Positions 50,040-58,358 of a stretch of 64,000 bases of DNA are shown here, in pieces. The notes below the pieces were generated by a model. That model was not told the origin of the DNA and made no database searches. It worked only from the letters and a program-made list of their open reading frames with translations. Source of the stretch: Ascidiaceihabitans sp034111945 (GTDB lineage Bacteria > Pseudomonadota > Alphaproteobacteria > Rhodobacterales > Rhodobacteraceae); the NCBI GenBank assembly GCA_047626725.1, contig JBLHSG010000007.1, positions 1-64,000 on the forward strand, written 5' to 3'. The stretch's first letter is position 1, and each line of letters opens with the position of its first letter. Made by a program: the position numbers and the translations under genes.

Positions 50040-50888
50040 TTACAGCGCGGATTGTGAAAACGTGCCAGCAGGTCGCAACGCCATGTGGCGGTTCACATCC
50101 TTGTACAACAGGTATCTGAAACGGCCCGGCCCACCCGCATAACAGGCCTGCGGGCAAAACGCGCGCAGCCACATGTAATCGCCGGCCTCGACCTCGACCC
50201 AGTCGCTGTTCAGACGATAAACCGCCTTGCCTTCGAGCACATACAACCCGTGTTCCATCACGTGCGTTTCAAGAAACGGGATGACCGCGCCGGGTTCAAA
50301 AGTGACGATGGTGACATGCATATCGTGGCGCAAATCAGTCGGATCGACAAAACGCGTGGTCGCCCATTTGCCGTCGGTTTCAGGCATGATCGTGGGCGCG
50401 ATATCTTGTTCATTGGCGATGATTACTTCGGGATGCGCCAGCCCTTCGACCGGTTCATACGACTTGCGTATCCAATGAAACCGCAACATTTTATCGCTGG
50501 TATTGCGCAGCGTCCATTTTGTCATCGGCGGCAAATACGCGTATCCGCCAGCGATCAACGTGTGCTGTTCACCGTCCACCGTCAACGTCGCGGTCCCTTC
50601 GACCACGAATAAAACACCCTGCGCAAGCGGATCGCTTTCGGGGCGATCCGAACCGCCAGATGGCGCGACTTCCATGATGTATTGCGAGAAAGTTTCGGCA
50701 AACCCACTAAGCGGGCGCGACAAAACCCACAGCCGCGTTTTATCCCAGAACGGTAGAAAACTGGTCACGATATCGCGCATCGTGCCCTTTGGAATCACGG
50801 CATACGCGTCAGTGAACACAGCCCGATCCGTCAGCAATTGTTCTTGTCCCGGGTGCCCACCGGTTGGGGCAAAATATTTCGCAGACAT
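50040..50888 (-). CDS. allE: (S)-ureidoglycine aminohydrolase, bicupin
   Basis: It hydrolyses (S)-ureidoglycine, releasing ammonia and giving (S)-ureidoglycolate in allantoate breakdown. The 282 residues form two cupin barrels: the first around LFVVEGTATLTVDGEQHTLI and the second (metal-binding) around THVMEHGLYVLEGKAVYRLN, followed by VEVEAGDYMWLRAFCPQACY. The motif FEPGAVIPFLETHVMEHG supplies the Mn-binding Glu and His residues of the family. Neighbours (urate hydroxylase, allantoinase, ureidoglycolate lyase) give it a clear place. The allantoate-cleaving step (AllC or allantoicase) is not in this window. Confidence 0.88.
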   Translation of the reverse strand: MSAKYFAPTGGHPGQEQLLTDRAVFTDAYAVIPKGTMRDIVTSFLPFWDKTRLWVLSRPLSGFAETFSQYIMEVAPSGGSDRPESDPLAQGVLFVVEGTATLTVDGEQHTLIAGGYAYLPPMTKWTLRNTSDKMLRFHWIRKSYEPVEGLAHPEVIIANEQDIAPTIMPETDGKWATTRFVDPTDLRHDMHVTIVTFEPGAVIPFLETHVMEHGLYVLEGKAVYRLNSDWVEVEAGDYMWLRAFCPQACYAGGPGRFRYLLYKDVNRHMALRPAGTFSQSAL

Positions 50889-51019
50889 CAGGTTCCTAAC
50901 GCGATTTGAGTTGCGTTAAATATGAGCCGTGCACTTTGCGATGACCACTGTGAGCAAGGTGACAGAAGTATCTTGAAATTTTTGATAATGCGGAAAGCCG
51001 GTTTTAAACGCAGTGGTTT

Positions 51020-52255
51020 TTAAGACCCGGACGCCGCACGAAACCATGCAACGATGGCGGTGCGGTTTTCATCGCTCATCGTGGAAACCGCATTTGGCGG
51101 CGGCATCGCGTGGCTGACACCGGCGTGCATGTAGATTGATTTGGCTTGGCGCGCGATATCACTTTTGGTTTCCAGAACCACGCCCTTTGGGGCCCAAAGG
51201 ATACCGTCCCAGGCAGGTTCACGCGCGTGACACATCGAACAATTCCCCAGCACGATATCGTGCACATCATCGAACCCGGGTGCCGACGCATACTGCTGTT
51301 CAAAAGCGGTAAACGCGCGTGCCTCTGATTCCTCAACAGTTTCCATTGTTGATGCGGTCGACAGCCACGCGATAATAACCATCAACAAAAAAGTCACAAA
51401 CCACGTCCAATGCGGCCCCTTGCCCGTGGCGTGCAGCGTGTTGAAATAGTGCCGGATCGTGACACCCGTCAAAAAGATCAGGCTGGCGATAATCCAGTTA
51501 TATTCCGTCGCGAACGCCAGCGGATAGTGGTTCGACAGCATCAAAAAGATGACCGGCAAAGTCAGGTAGTTGTTATGAGTCGAACGCAGCTTGGCGATCT
51601 TGCCGTATTTGGGATCAGGCGTGCGTCCGTCTTGCAAATCTTTCACCACAATCCGCTGGTTCGGCATAATGATAAAGAACACATTTGCCGTCATAATTGT
51701 CGCCGTGAATGCACCCAAATGCAGCAGGGCCGCGCGACCTGTGAAAATCTGATCATAGCCCCACGACATCACCACCAAAATGACGAATAGCAGCAACATC
51801 AACAGTGTCGGATGTTCGCCCAGCTTGGACTTGCACATGAAGTCATAGGCGATCCAACCAATTGTTAGCGACCCGCCCGAAATCAGGATCCCCTGGAACA
51901 ACGACAGGTCTGCTTTTGTCGGATCCAGCAGGAATAGTTCGCCGCCCACCCAATAGACGATCATCAACAGGGCGGCACCGGACAACCACGTCGAATAGCT
52001 TTGCCATTTGTGCCAGATCAAATGGTCCGGCATGTTTTCGGGGGCCACCATGTATTTCTGAATGTGGTAAAATCCACCGCCGTGGACTTGCCATTCTTCG
52101 CCCGTCGCACCCGCTGGCATATTCGGGGCCTTTTTCAGGCCCAAATCCAGCGCGATGAAAAAGAACGACGCGCCAATCCACGCCATCGCCGTGATGACAT
52201 GCAGCCACCGCACAACAAATGCGATCCATTCCCACATGACGGCAAAATCGTACAT
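51020..52255 (-). CDS. puuD: Membrane-bound urate hydroxylase with C-terminal cytochrome c domain
   Basis: It oxidises urate to 5-hydroxyisourate and passes electrons to a c-type haem instead of oxygen. About eight membrane helices fill residues 10-300; the conserved N-terminal EWIAFVVRWLHVITAMAWIG, HGGGFYHIQKYMVAPENMPD and WLSGAALLMIVYWVGGELFL are typical of PuuD. The C-terminal domain has the haem motif CSMCH (Cys339, Cys342, His343) and the axial Met384 (SHAMPPPN). A 411-residue length is normal. It takes the place of soluble uricase, so urate oxidation is coupled to respiration. The LysR gene is divergent from it. Confidence 0.92.
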   Translation of the reverse strand: MYDFAVMWEWIAFVVRWLHVITAMAWIGASFFFIALDLGLKKAPNMPAGATGEEWQVHGGGFYHIQKYMVAPENMPDHLIWHKWQSYSTWLSGAALLMIVYWVGGELFLLDPTKADLSLFQGILISGGSLTIGWIAYDFMCKSKLGEHPTLLMLLLFVILVVMSWGYDQIFTGRAALLHLGAFTATIMTANVFFIIMPNQRIVVKDLQDGRTPDPKYGKIAKLRSTHNNYLTLPVIFLMLSNHYPLAFATEYNWIIASLIFLTGVTIRHYFNTLHATGKGPHWTWFVTFLLMVIIAWLSTASTMETVEESEARAFTAFEQQYASAPGFDDVHDIVLGNCSMCHAREPAWDGILWAPKGVVLETKSDIARQAKSIYMHAGVSHAMPPPNAVSTMSDENRTAIVAWFRAASGS

Positions 52256-52352
52256 TTTCGCTCTCCCGAGATTCGTTGTCGTAAGACTAGGCTGCTATTC
52301 ACTTATCTGGTATCGAGTTGAATGCCCAAGCTGTATCAAAAAAAGCCGAATA

Positions 52353-53285
52353 ATGTCCTACTTTGATAATATCCGAACCTTCGTGCGTGTCTATGAATTG
52401 GGCAGCATGTCAGCCGCTGGTCGTGATCTAAGGATTTCGCCGGCTGTCACGTCTTCTCGAATTTCGCAGCTGGAACAACACCTTGGCGTGCGCCTGTTTC
52501 AACGCACGACCCGCAATTTAACAGCCACAGAACACGGCAAGGCGTTTTACGGCGGTGCCTGTCAGGTTCTGGAATCAGTTGAATCCGCCGAGGCACAAAT
52601 TGTTGATATCACCGACAGCCCGCGCGGATCGCTGTATGTGGCGGCTCCTTTGGGCGTTGGGCGGCGTTTAATTGCCCCGCAAGTGCCTACATTTTTGGCC
52701 GAATACCCCAACGTCAGCCTGCGCCTTAGGCTGACAGATCGCAAAGTTGATCTGACAACCGAAGGCTTGGACCTTGCGTTTTTTCTGGGCCAACCCGAAG
52801 ACAGCAACCTGCGGATCAGGAAAATCGTTGATGTACAGCGCGTTTTATGCGCCGCGCCCGAATACATTGCGGCGCGCGGTCATCCAATGTCTGGCAAAGA
52901 AATCGTCGCCCAAGGGCACGAATGTCTGAACCTGCGGTTTCCAGGTGCCACAGAATTCCAGTGGCCATTGATTACAAAAAACGGCCCAAAACGGTTCAAA
53001 GCCAAAGGCCGTTACGAGTGTGATGATGGTGATATTCTGGTGGATTGGGCGTTGGCAGGACACGGAATAACGTTGAAACCAGTGTTCGAAGTTGCCGATC
53101 ATTTGAAATCAGGCGCGCTGGTTGTGGTGGGCGAAGAAACGCCGCCTGAACCGATTCAGATGGCGTGTTTGTTTACACATCGCCGCCATCAAGACCCCAA
53201 AAGCCGGCTGTTCATGGACTTTGTAATCGACCGGATCGGCAGCGTGATCAACGCAACCAGACTAAAAGATCAACTGCCCCGATAG
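52353..53285 (+). CDS. LysR-family regulator of the purine cluster
   Basis: Winged-helix N-terminus (residues 1-60): SYFDNIRTFVRVYELGSMSA, AVTSSRISQLEQHLGVRLFQ, then the LysR substrate domain (PRGSLYVAAPLGVGRRLIAP onward). The start is ATG 52353 because the protein aligns with LysR openings there; the frame extends 66 codons further upstream without sense. It is divergent from puuD with 97 bp between starts and convergent with the uraH gene (16-bp overlap). It probably activates the purine genes on both sides in response to a pathway intermediate such as urate or allantoin (inference). Confidence 0.9.
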   Translation: MSYFDNIRTFVRVYELGSMSAAGRDLRISPAVTSSRISQLEQHLGVRLFQRTTRNLTATEHGKAFYGGACQVLESVESAEAQIVDITDSPRGSLYVAAPLGVGRRLIAPQVPTFLAEYPNVSLRLRLTDRKVDLTTEGLDLAFFLGQPEDSNLRIRKIVDVQRVLCAAPEYIAARGHPMSGKEIVAQGHECLNLRFPGATEFQWPLITKNGPKRFKAKGRYECDDGDILVDWALAGHGITLKPVFEVADHLKSGALVVVGEETPPEPIQMACLFTHRRHQDPKSRLFMDFVIDRIGSVINATRLKDQLPR

Positions 53286-53623
53286 GTCGAATAGCCAAAC
53301 GGCGACAACAACAATGGCACGTGATAATGCGACGCTTCTGACATGCCAAACCGCAACGGGATCACATCCAAAAATCGCGGATCTTCGGCCGGTACACCGA
53401 TCTGATCAAGGTAGGCACCGGCATGAAACACCAGCTCGTAGGTGCCAATTTCAAAATCAGCCGCCGGTAAAATCTGTTCATCCGTGCGCCCGTCATCATT
53501 GGTTTTCAGCGTCTTCAGATGCGTGCGCGTGTCGCCCGAAATACGAAATAATTCGATTTTTAGCCCCGCAGCTGGGCACCCGCGCGCCGTGTCTAAAACA
53601 TGTGTCGTAAGAAAGCCGGACAT
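53270..53623 (-). CDS. uraH: 5-hydroxyisourate hydrolase (transthyretin-like)
   Basis: It hydrolyses 5-hydroxyisourate to OHCU. The 117-residue protein has the full transthyretin-related signature: SGFLTTHVLDTARGCPAAGL with the active-site His, a conserved Arg in FRISGDTRTHL, and the C-terminal HYHVPLLLSPFGYSTYRGS with the diagnostic YRGS end. The start is ATG 53623, with AGGGG upstream; the longer frame to 53680 is not supported. No signal peptide, so cytoplasmic. It is convergent with the LysR gene, overlapping by 16 bp. Confidence 0.95.
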   Translation of the reverse strand: MSGFLTTHVLDTARGCPAAGLKIELFRISGDTRTHLKTLKTNDDGRTDEQILPAADFEIGTYELVFHAGAYLDQIGVPAEDPRFLDVIPLRFGMSEASHYHVPLLLSPFGYSTYRGS

Positions 53624-53755
53624 CGCAAAACCCCTGTTGATCGTTTGGCCTAGTGTCTCAATTGACGCGGATGGGGGCAAACCCTGACCGCACAGAGACT
53701 CCTTCGCATTTTATTTGAAAAACAATCCTATTGTTTCGAAATACACACAACCCGT

Positions 53756-55183
53756 ATGGGAGAACAATTTTTGGACCGATATCCGCGCGATATGACAGGC
53801 TATGGTGCCAGTCCACCCGTTGCCAACTGGCCAAACGGGGCCAAGATTGCTGTGCAAATTGTCCTTAATTATGAAGAGGGTGGCGAGAATAACGTCCTGC
53901 ACGGCGATGCCGCATCAGAGGCGTTTTTGTCCGAAATTACCGGTGCGTCGGCGTGGCCAGATCAGCGCCACTGGAACATGGAATCAATTTACGAATATGG
54001 ATCGCGCGCGGGGTTTTGGCGGGTTCATAGAATGTTGTCGGACCTGCCCATCACGGTTTATGGCGTCGCAACTGCGTTGGCGCGGGCCCCTGACCAGGTT
54101 GCTGCGATGAAATCGTCGGGGTGGGAAATCGCCAGTCACGGCCTCAAGTGGGTCGAACACAAAGACATGCCCGAGGACGAAGAGCGCGCGCAAATCGGCG
54201 CTGCGATCAAGTTACATACCGAAGTTGTCGGCACGCCGCCGCGCGGTTGGTACACGGGCCGATGTTCAAACAACACAGTGCGTTTGGCGGCCGAAACCGG
54301 CCAGTTCGCTTACGTCGCTGACAGCTATGCCGACGACCTACCCTATTGGATGGATTTTGACGGCACCGACCAGTTGATCGTGCCCTACACAATGGATTGC
54401 AACGACATGCGGTTCGCAATTCAGGCCGGTTTTACCAACGGCGAACAGTTTGAAACCTACCTCAAGGATAGTTTCGATTACCTTTACGAGGAAGGATGCG
54501 CCGGTCAGCCTAAAATTCTATCGATTGGTTTGCATTGTCGCCTGATTGGTCGCCCGGGTCGCGCTGCTGCTTTGCGCCGTGCCCTTGATCACTTTAAATC
54601 CCATGATGGCGTTTGGTTTGCTACCCGCCTGCAGATTGCCGAACACTGGACAAAAGAGAACCCGCCGATGACCCGCCAGCGCCCCTCCGACATGACCCGC
54701 GACGCGTTTGTCGCTGAATTTGGCGGCGTTTTTGAACACAGCCCATGGGTTGCCGACGGTGCATATGACCTTGAACTGGGGCCAACCCACGACACGGCGA
54801 TAGGCGTGCATCAAATGTTGGCCCGCGTGTTTCGCGCAGCGCCCGATGACAAGCGCCTTGGCGTGTTAATTGCCCACCCTGATCTGGCTGGAAAACTGGC
54901 AGCCGCCAATCGATTGACCGAAGACTCCACCGCGGAACAAGCGTCAGTTGGTCTAGATTCTCTAACCGATGCGGAACGCGCCCTGCTGACAGATTTGAAC
55001 GAAGCGTATACAATCAAATTCGGCTTTCCGTTCATCATTGCCGTGCGTGACAATTCCAAAGCATCAATCATTGATGCCTTTCAGTCCCGGATCAAAAACG
55101 ACCGCGATACGGAATTTGCACAAGCCTGCCGCCAAGTCGAACGCATCGCTGAATTGCGCCTAATTGAAAAGTTTGCAACATGA
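53756..55183 (+). CDS. puuE: Fused allantoinase (PuuE) and OHCU decarboxylase (UraD)
   Basis: Two catalytic proteins in one chain. Residues 1-304 are the polysaccharide-deacetylase-like allantoinase PuuE (DMTGYGASPPVANWPNGAKI, VLNYEEGGENNVLHGD, ASHGLKWVEHKDMPEDEERA, IGLHCRLIGRPGRAAALRRA). Residues 305-475 are UraD (AFVAEFGGVFEHSPWVADGA with the catalytic His ~328, LIAHPDLAGKL, KFGFPFIIAV). UraD makes (S)-allantoin from OHCU and PuuE opens it to allantoate, so the fusion joins consecutive steps. The ATG at 53756 lacks a clear Shine-Dalgarno sequence but is the only start that keeps the conserved N-terminus. It overlaps allA by 4 bp. Confidence 0.93.
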   Translation: MGEQFLDRYPRDMTGYGASPPVANWPNGAKIAVQIVLNYEEGGENNVLHGDAASEAFLSEITGASAWPDQRHWNMESIYEYGSRAGFWRVHRMLSDLPITVYGVATALARAPDQVAAMKSSGWEIASHGLKWVEHKDMPEDEERAQIGAAIKLHTEVVGTPPRGWYTGRCSNNTVRLAAETGQFAYVADSYADDLPYWMDFDGTDQLIVPYTMDCNDMRFAIQAGFTNGEQFETYLKDSFDYLYEEGCAGQPKILSIGLHCRLIGRPGRAAALRRALDHFKSHDGVWFATRLQIAEHWTKENPPMTRQRPSDMTRDAFVAEFGGVFEHSPWVADGAYDLELGPTHDTAIGVHQMLARVFRAAPDDKRLGVLIAHPDLAGKLAAANRLTEDSTAEQASVGLDSLTDAERALLTDLNEAYTIKFGFPFIIAVRDNSKASIIDAFQSRIKNDRDTEFAQACRQVERIAELRLIEKFAT

Positions 55184-55665
55184 GCCAGCGTATCAAAACC
55201 GAAGTACTGACCGCCGTCGCATTTGCGCCTTATGGCGATGTTTTGGATGCCTCGGGCCTGCCTGATAAAATTATCAATCAAGGCAAATGCGGGCGCCATC
55301 ACGATCAGGCCGATTTGGATTTTTCAGACGGGCGCGCGGGCATCAGCATCTTTAAAGGTGAAAAAGAAACGCTGCCGATAACTTTGGAAATGGTCGAACG
55401 CCACCCTACCGGCAGCCAAGCGTTTGTGCCCATGTCCGCTGATCCGTTTTTGGTGGTCGTCGCCGCAGACAATGACGGTATGCCAACAAATCCAAAGGCG
55501 TTTTTGACCCAATCGGGCCAAGCGATCAATTTTCACCGCAACACATGGCACGGGGTTTTAACGCCCCTGTCAGACCCGGGGCTGTTTGCCGTCATCGACC
55601 GGATTGGCGGCGGCGACAACCTTGAGGAACATTGGTTCACGCAACCATACATCATCGAAAACTGA
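55180..55665 (+). CDS. allA: Ureidoglycolate lyase
   Basis: It cleaves (S)-ureidoglycolate to glyoxylate and urea. The 161-residue cupin-like protein has the AllA pattern: VAFAPYGDVLDASGLPDKII, ISIFKGEKETLPITLEMVER, HPTGSQAFVPMSADPFLVVV and QAINFHRNTWHGVLTPLSDP with the active-site His residues. It starts with ATGA overlap to the PuuE-UraD gene and is followed by the permease gene. The urea it releases would need a urease; none is in the window. Confidence 0.93.
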   Translation: MSQRIKTEVLTAVAFAPYGDVLDASGLPDKIINQGKCGRHHDQADLDFSDGRAGISIFKGEKETLPITLEMVERHPTGSQAFVPMSADPFLVVVAADNDGMPTNPKAFLTQSGQAINFHRNTWHGVLTPLSDPGLFAVIDRIGGGDNLEEHWFTQPYIIEN

Positions 55666-55720
55666 AAAGACTGGCACCTAAAAAGCCGGCAAATCGCATC
55701 AACCCAGGAGGGACCTAACA

Positions 55721-57166
55721 ATGACAGATGCATCCATCGGGACACCGGAACAGCTCCGAGATCCTAATTACACACCGGCGCTTCATCGCGCTATTCCGCT
55801 CGGTATCCAGCACGTTTTGGCGATGTTCGTCAGCAACGTCACGCCCGCGATCATCATCGCCGGTGCTGCCGGATTTGGATTTGGTTCGGACGCAGGGGCC
55901 CAAGGGTTTCCTGACATGACCTACCTGATCCAGATGTCGATGCTGTTTGCAGGCATTGCCACCCTGTTTCAAACCATCGGTTTTGGACCAGTCGGCGCAC
56001 GTTTGCCAATCGTTCAAGGCACCAGTTTCGCGTTCATTCCGATCATGATCCCACTGGTTGCTGGCAAAGGCGTCGAGGCCCTGCCAGCGCTTTTTGGTGG
56101 CGTCATCATCGGCGGTTTGTTCCATACATTCATCGCAACCTTCATCGGTAAAATCCGCTTTGCATTGCCACCATTGGTCACTGGCCTGGTTGTCACAATG
56201 ATCGGTTTGGCGTTGGTCAAAGTCGGCATTCAATACGCGGCGGGCGGCATTCCAAAAATCAACGATCCTGAATACGGGTCGCTGTTGAACTGGTCTGCGG
56301 CCTTGGTTGTGATCTTTGTAACCCTCGGTTTGAAATTCTACGCACGTGGCATGTTGGCGGTTTCGGCTGTCGTGATCGGCATCTTTGTCGGGTACATCTA
56401 CGCGTTGATGATCGGAATGATCAACTTTGGCGGCGATTTTGGTATTGCGGCAAGCGTTAGCAAAGCGGCTGTGTTTTCCATGCCGATCCCGTTCAAGTAC
56501 GGCTTTGAATTCAGCTTTGCCGCGATCATCGGGTTCTGTTTGATGGCATTCGTTTCGGCCGTTGAAACAGTCGGCGATGTATCCGGTATCACCAAGGGCG
56601 GCGCGGGACGCGAAGCCACGGACAAAGAGATTTCCGGCGCAACATATGCAGACGGTTTTGGATCTGCGGTTGCTGGTGTCTTTGGCGGTTTCCCGAACAC
56701 ATCGTTCAGCCAAAACGTCGGCTTGATCGCAATGACCGGCGTTATGTCACGCCATGTTGTGACCATCGGCGCGATCTTTTTGATCGTCTGTGGTTTGATC
56801 CCAAAAGTCGGCGCAGTCATCCGCACCATCCCGATCGAAGTCCTTGGTGGCGGTGTGATCGTGATGTTCGGCATGGTTGTTGCGGCGGGCATTTCGATGT
56901 TGTCAGACGTCAAATGGAACCGTCGCAATATGGTGATTTTTGCAATTGCCTTGTCGATCGGATTGGGTTTGCAACTAGATCCTAAAGCGGTTCAATATCT
57001 ACCAGACACGCTGCGTATTTTGATGACATCTGGCCTGTTGCCAGCGGCATTGATTGCAATTGTTCTGAACTTGATCCTGCCAGAAGAACTGTCTGACGAA
57101 GCAACCGAAGAAGTTTCGGGTGGGCACGCAGGTCACGGCACAGGGTCTTTGTCCCAAGACAAATAA
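55721..57166 (+). CDS. NCS2-family purine/xanthine (probably urate) permease
   Basis: A 481-residue nucleobase-cation symporter-2 protein with 12-14 hydrophobic helices. Family marks are IPLGIQHVLAMFVSNVTPAI near residue 30, QTIGFGPVGARLPIVQGTSF, and GGFPNTSFSQNVGLIAMTGV (the QNVG-like NCS2 substrate motif). The ~30-residue C-terminal tail is acidic then His/Gly-rich. Position in the urate-degradation operon, 55 bp after allA, indicates uptake of urate or xanthine. A canonical GGAGG lies at 55708 and a strong terminator follows. Confidence 0.9.
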   Translation: MTDASIGTPEQLRDPNYTPALHRAIPLGIQHVLAMFVSNVTPAIIIAGAAGFGFGSDAGAQGFPDMTYLIQMSMLFAGIATLFQTIGFGPVGARLPIVQGTSFAFIPIMIPLVAGKGVEALPALFGGVIIGGLFHTFIATFIGKIRFALPPLVTGLVVTMIGLALVKVGIQYAAGGIPKINDPEYGSLLNWSAALVVIFVTLGLKFYARGMLAVSAVVIGIFVGYIYALMIGMINFGGDFGIAASVSKAAVFSMPIPFKYGFEFSFAAIIGFCLMAFVSAVETVGDVSGITKGGAGREATDKEISGATYADGFGSAVAGVFGGFPNTSFSQNVGLIAMTGVMSRHVVTIGAIFLIVCGLIPKVGAVIRTIPIEVLGGGVIVMFGMVVAAGISMLSDVKWNRRNMVIFAIALSIGLGLQLDPKAVQYLPDTLRILMTSGLLPAALIAIVLNLILPEELSDEATEEVSGGHAGHGTGSLSQDK

Positions 57167-57192
57167 TCCAGACCAACACATGTTAAACGACC

Positions 57193-57223
57193 AAGGGCGC
57201 TTCCAAAAGGAGCGCCCTTTTTA
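57193..57223 (+). terminator. Intrinsic terminator of the purine operon
   Basis: Stem AAGGGCGCT / AGCGCCCTT, extended by CC/GG pairs in the loop region, followed by five Ts, 27 bp after the permease stop. The LacI gene ends at 57221 on the other strand, overlapping the T-tract; in that direction no T-run follows the hairpin. Confidence 0.9.
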
Positions 57224-58258
57224 GTCAGTGTCCACACCCTGCCGCTGGCATGTGTTTCGCACGATCAATTCGATATCGCAGGTAATGCGCTGCGGTCCTG
57301 ACAGCTCGCCAATGATCGACCGACTTAGGTGCTCACCCGCCAGTCTGCCGATTTTGCGCGCAGGTAAACGAACAGTGGTCAGACCCGGTTCCATGTCTTT
57401 GGACCCTTTGAAATCACCAATACCGATGACGGATAGATCATCAGGAATGCGCAAATTGCAGCGCCGCGCCGCGTATAAAACGCCCAGCGCCAAGACATCG
57501 TTGCCACATAAAATAGCAGTCGGGCGATGCGTGTTTTCCAGAATTTTAAGAGCTGCGTCTTTGGCCTCAGCGATGCTGTATGGGCTTTCGATATCCCACT
57601 GCGGCGGCACAGAAATACCGGCCCCCGACAACACAGATTGCGCGCCATTGCGCCGATCCCGCGCGCGGTCATTGTCGGTTGCCGTCGGAAACATAAGCCC
57701 GATGTCACGATGCCCCAAATCAACCAGATGCTGCGCGGCAAGCCAACCTGCTTTGGTGTTATCGGCCCCCACACAAGACAGGCGCGACGCCGCGTTGTAA
57801 TTCCAGATTGAAACCGCTGGAATGCCCTGTCGTTCGATCAAGCTATAGGTCTCTTCCGAATGATCCTCGCCGATCAAAGCCAAGCCATCTACGCGGTGTT
57901 CAAGGAACTTGCGCAAGACAGAATATTCGCGCTGAAGGTCGTAGCCGTGCGACGCGATCAGGATCGTAAATCCGTGGTCGTCGACGCTGTCAGAAAACGC
58001 TTGGATCACTTCGGCAAAGATCGCGTGATCGATGGTCGGGACAACCAAACCGATGGTTCCACTGCGAATTCCATGCATCGTTTGCGCGGCACGATTGCGG
58101 ATGTACCCAAGCTTACGCACCGCCGCGTCGATCTTCTTGCGAGTCGCTGGATTGACGAGTTCGGGGTGATTGAAACTGCGTGAAACGGTTGAAATCGACA
58201 CCTTTGCGCGCTTTGCTACTGCAAAAATATCTACTTTATTCAGTTTATTATCAGTCAT
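57221..58258 (-). CDS. LacI-family transcriptional regulator
   Basis: A 345-residue repressor-type protein: the LacI helix-turn-helix at residues 10-55 (VDIFAVAKRAKVSISTVSRS, NPATRKKIDAAVRKLGYIRN) and the periplasmic-binding-like ligand core (SGTIGLVVPTIDHAIFAEVI onward, DLSVIGIGDFKGSKDMEPGL near 280). It is divergent from the TctABC-SauS-SauT operon with 100 bp between starts and a LacI-like operator in between, so it controls that operon. The ligand is likely to be an intermediate of the imported compound. Confidence 0.92.
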   Translation of the reverse strand: MTDNKLNKVDIFAVAKRAKVSISTVSRSFNHPELVNPATRKKIDAAVRKLGYIRNRAAQTMHGIRSGTIGLVVPTIDHAIFAEVIQAFSDSVDDHGFTILIASHGYDLQREYSVLRKFLEHRVDGLALIGEDHSEETYSLIERQGIPAVSIWNYNAASRLSCVGADNTKAGWLAAQHLVDLGHRDIGLMFPTATDNDRARDRRNGAQSVLSGAGISVPPQWDIESPYSIAEAKDAALKILENTHRPTAILCGNDVLALGVLYAARRCNLRIPDDLSVIGIGDFKGSKDMEPGLTTVRLPARKIGRLAGEHLSRSIIGELSGPQRITCDIELIVRNTCQRQGVDTD

Positions 58259-58283
58259 TTACAGAGCCAATTTGTCTATTTTA

Positions 58284-58297
58284 TGAAAACATTTGCA
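58284..58297. promoter_or_regulatory. LacI-family operator candidate
   Basis: TGAAAACATTTGCA fits the LacI/GalR consensus TGnAAnCGnTTnCA at all defined positions except the central base pair (CA for CG). It lies in the 100-bp gap between the divergent regulator and tctA genes, 26 bp from the regulator start. The matching outer repeat ATGAAAAC...TTTTCAT spans 58283-58310. Confidence 0.55.
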
Positions 58298-58358
58298 ATA
58301 CTATTTTCATCACTTAACCTCAAAGGTCAACAACAGGTATGACTGGGACACGGACGCC

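Noticed and set aside
55715..56713. A 332-codon minus-strand frame opposite the NCS2 permease
   Set aside because: Composition (many Asp, Arg, His and Gln) is the usual mirror of a membrane protein gene; no start signal or homology.
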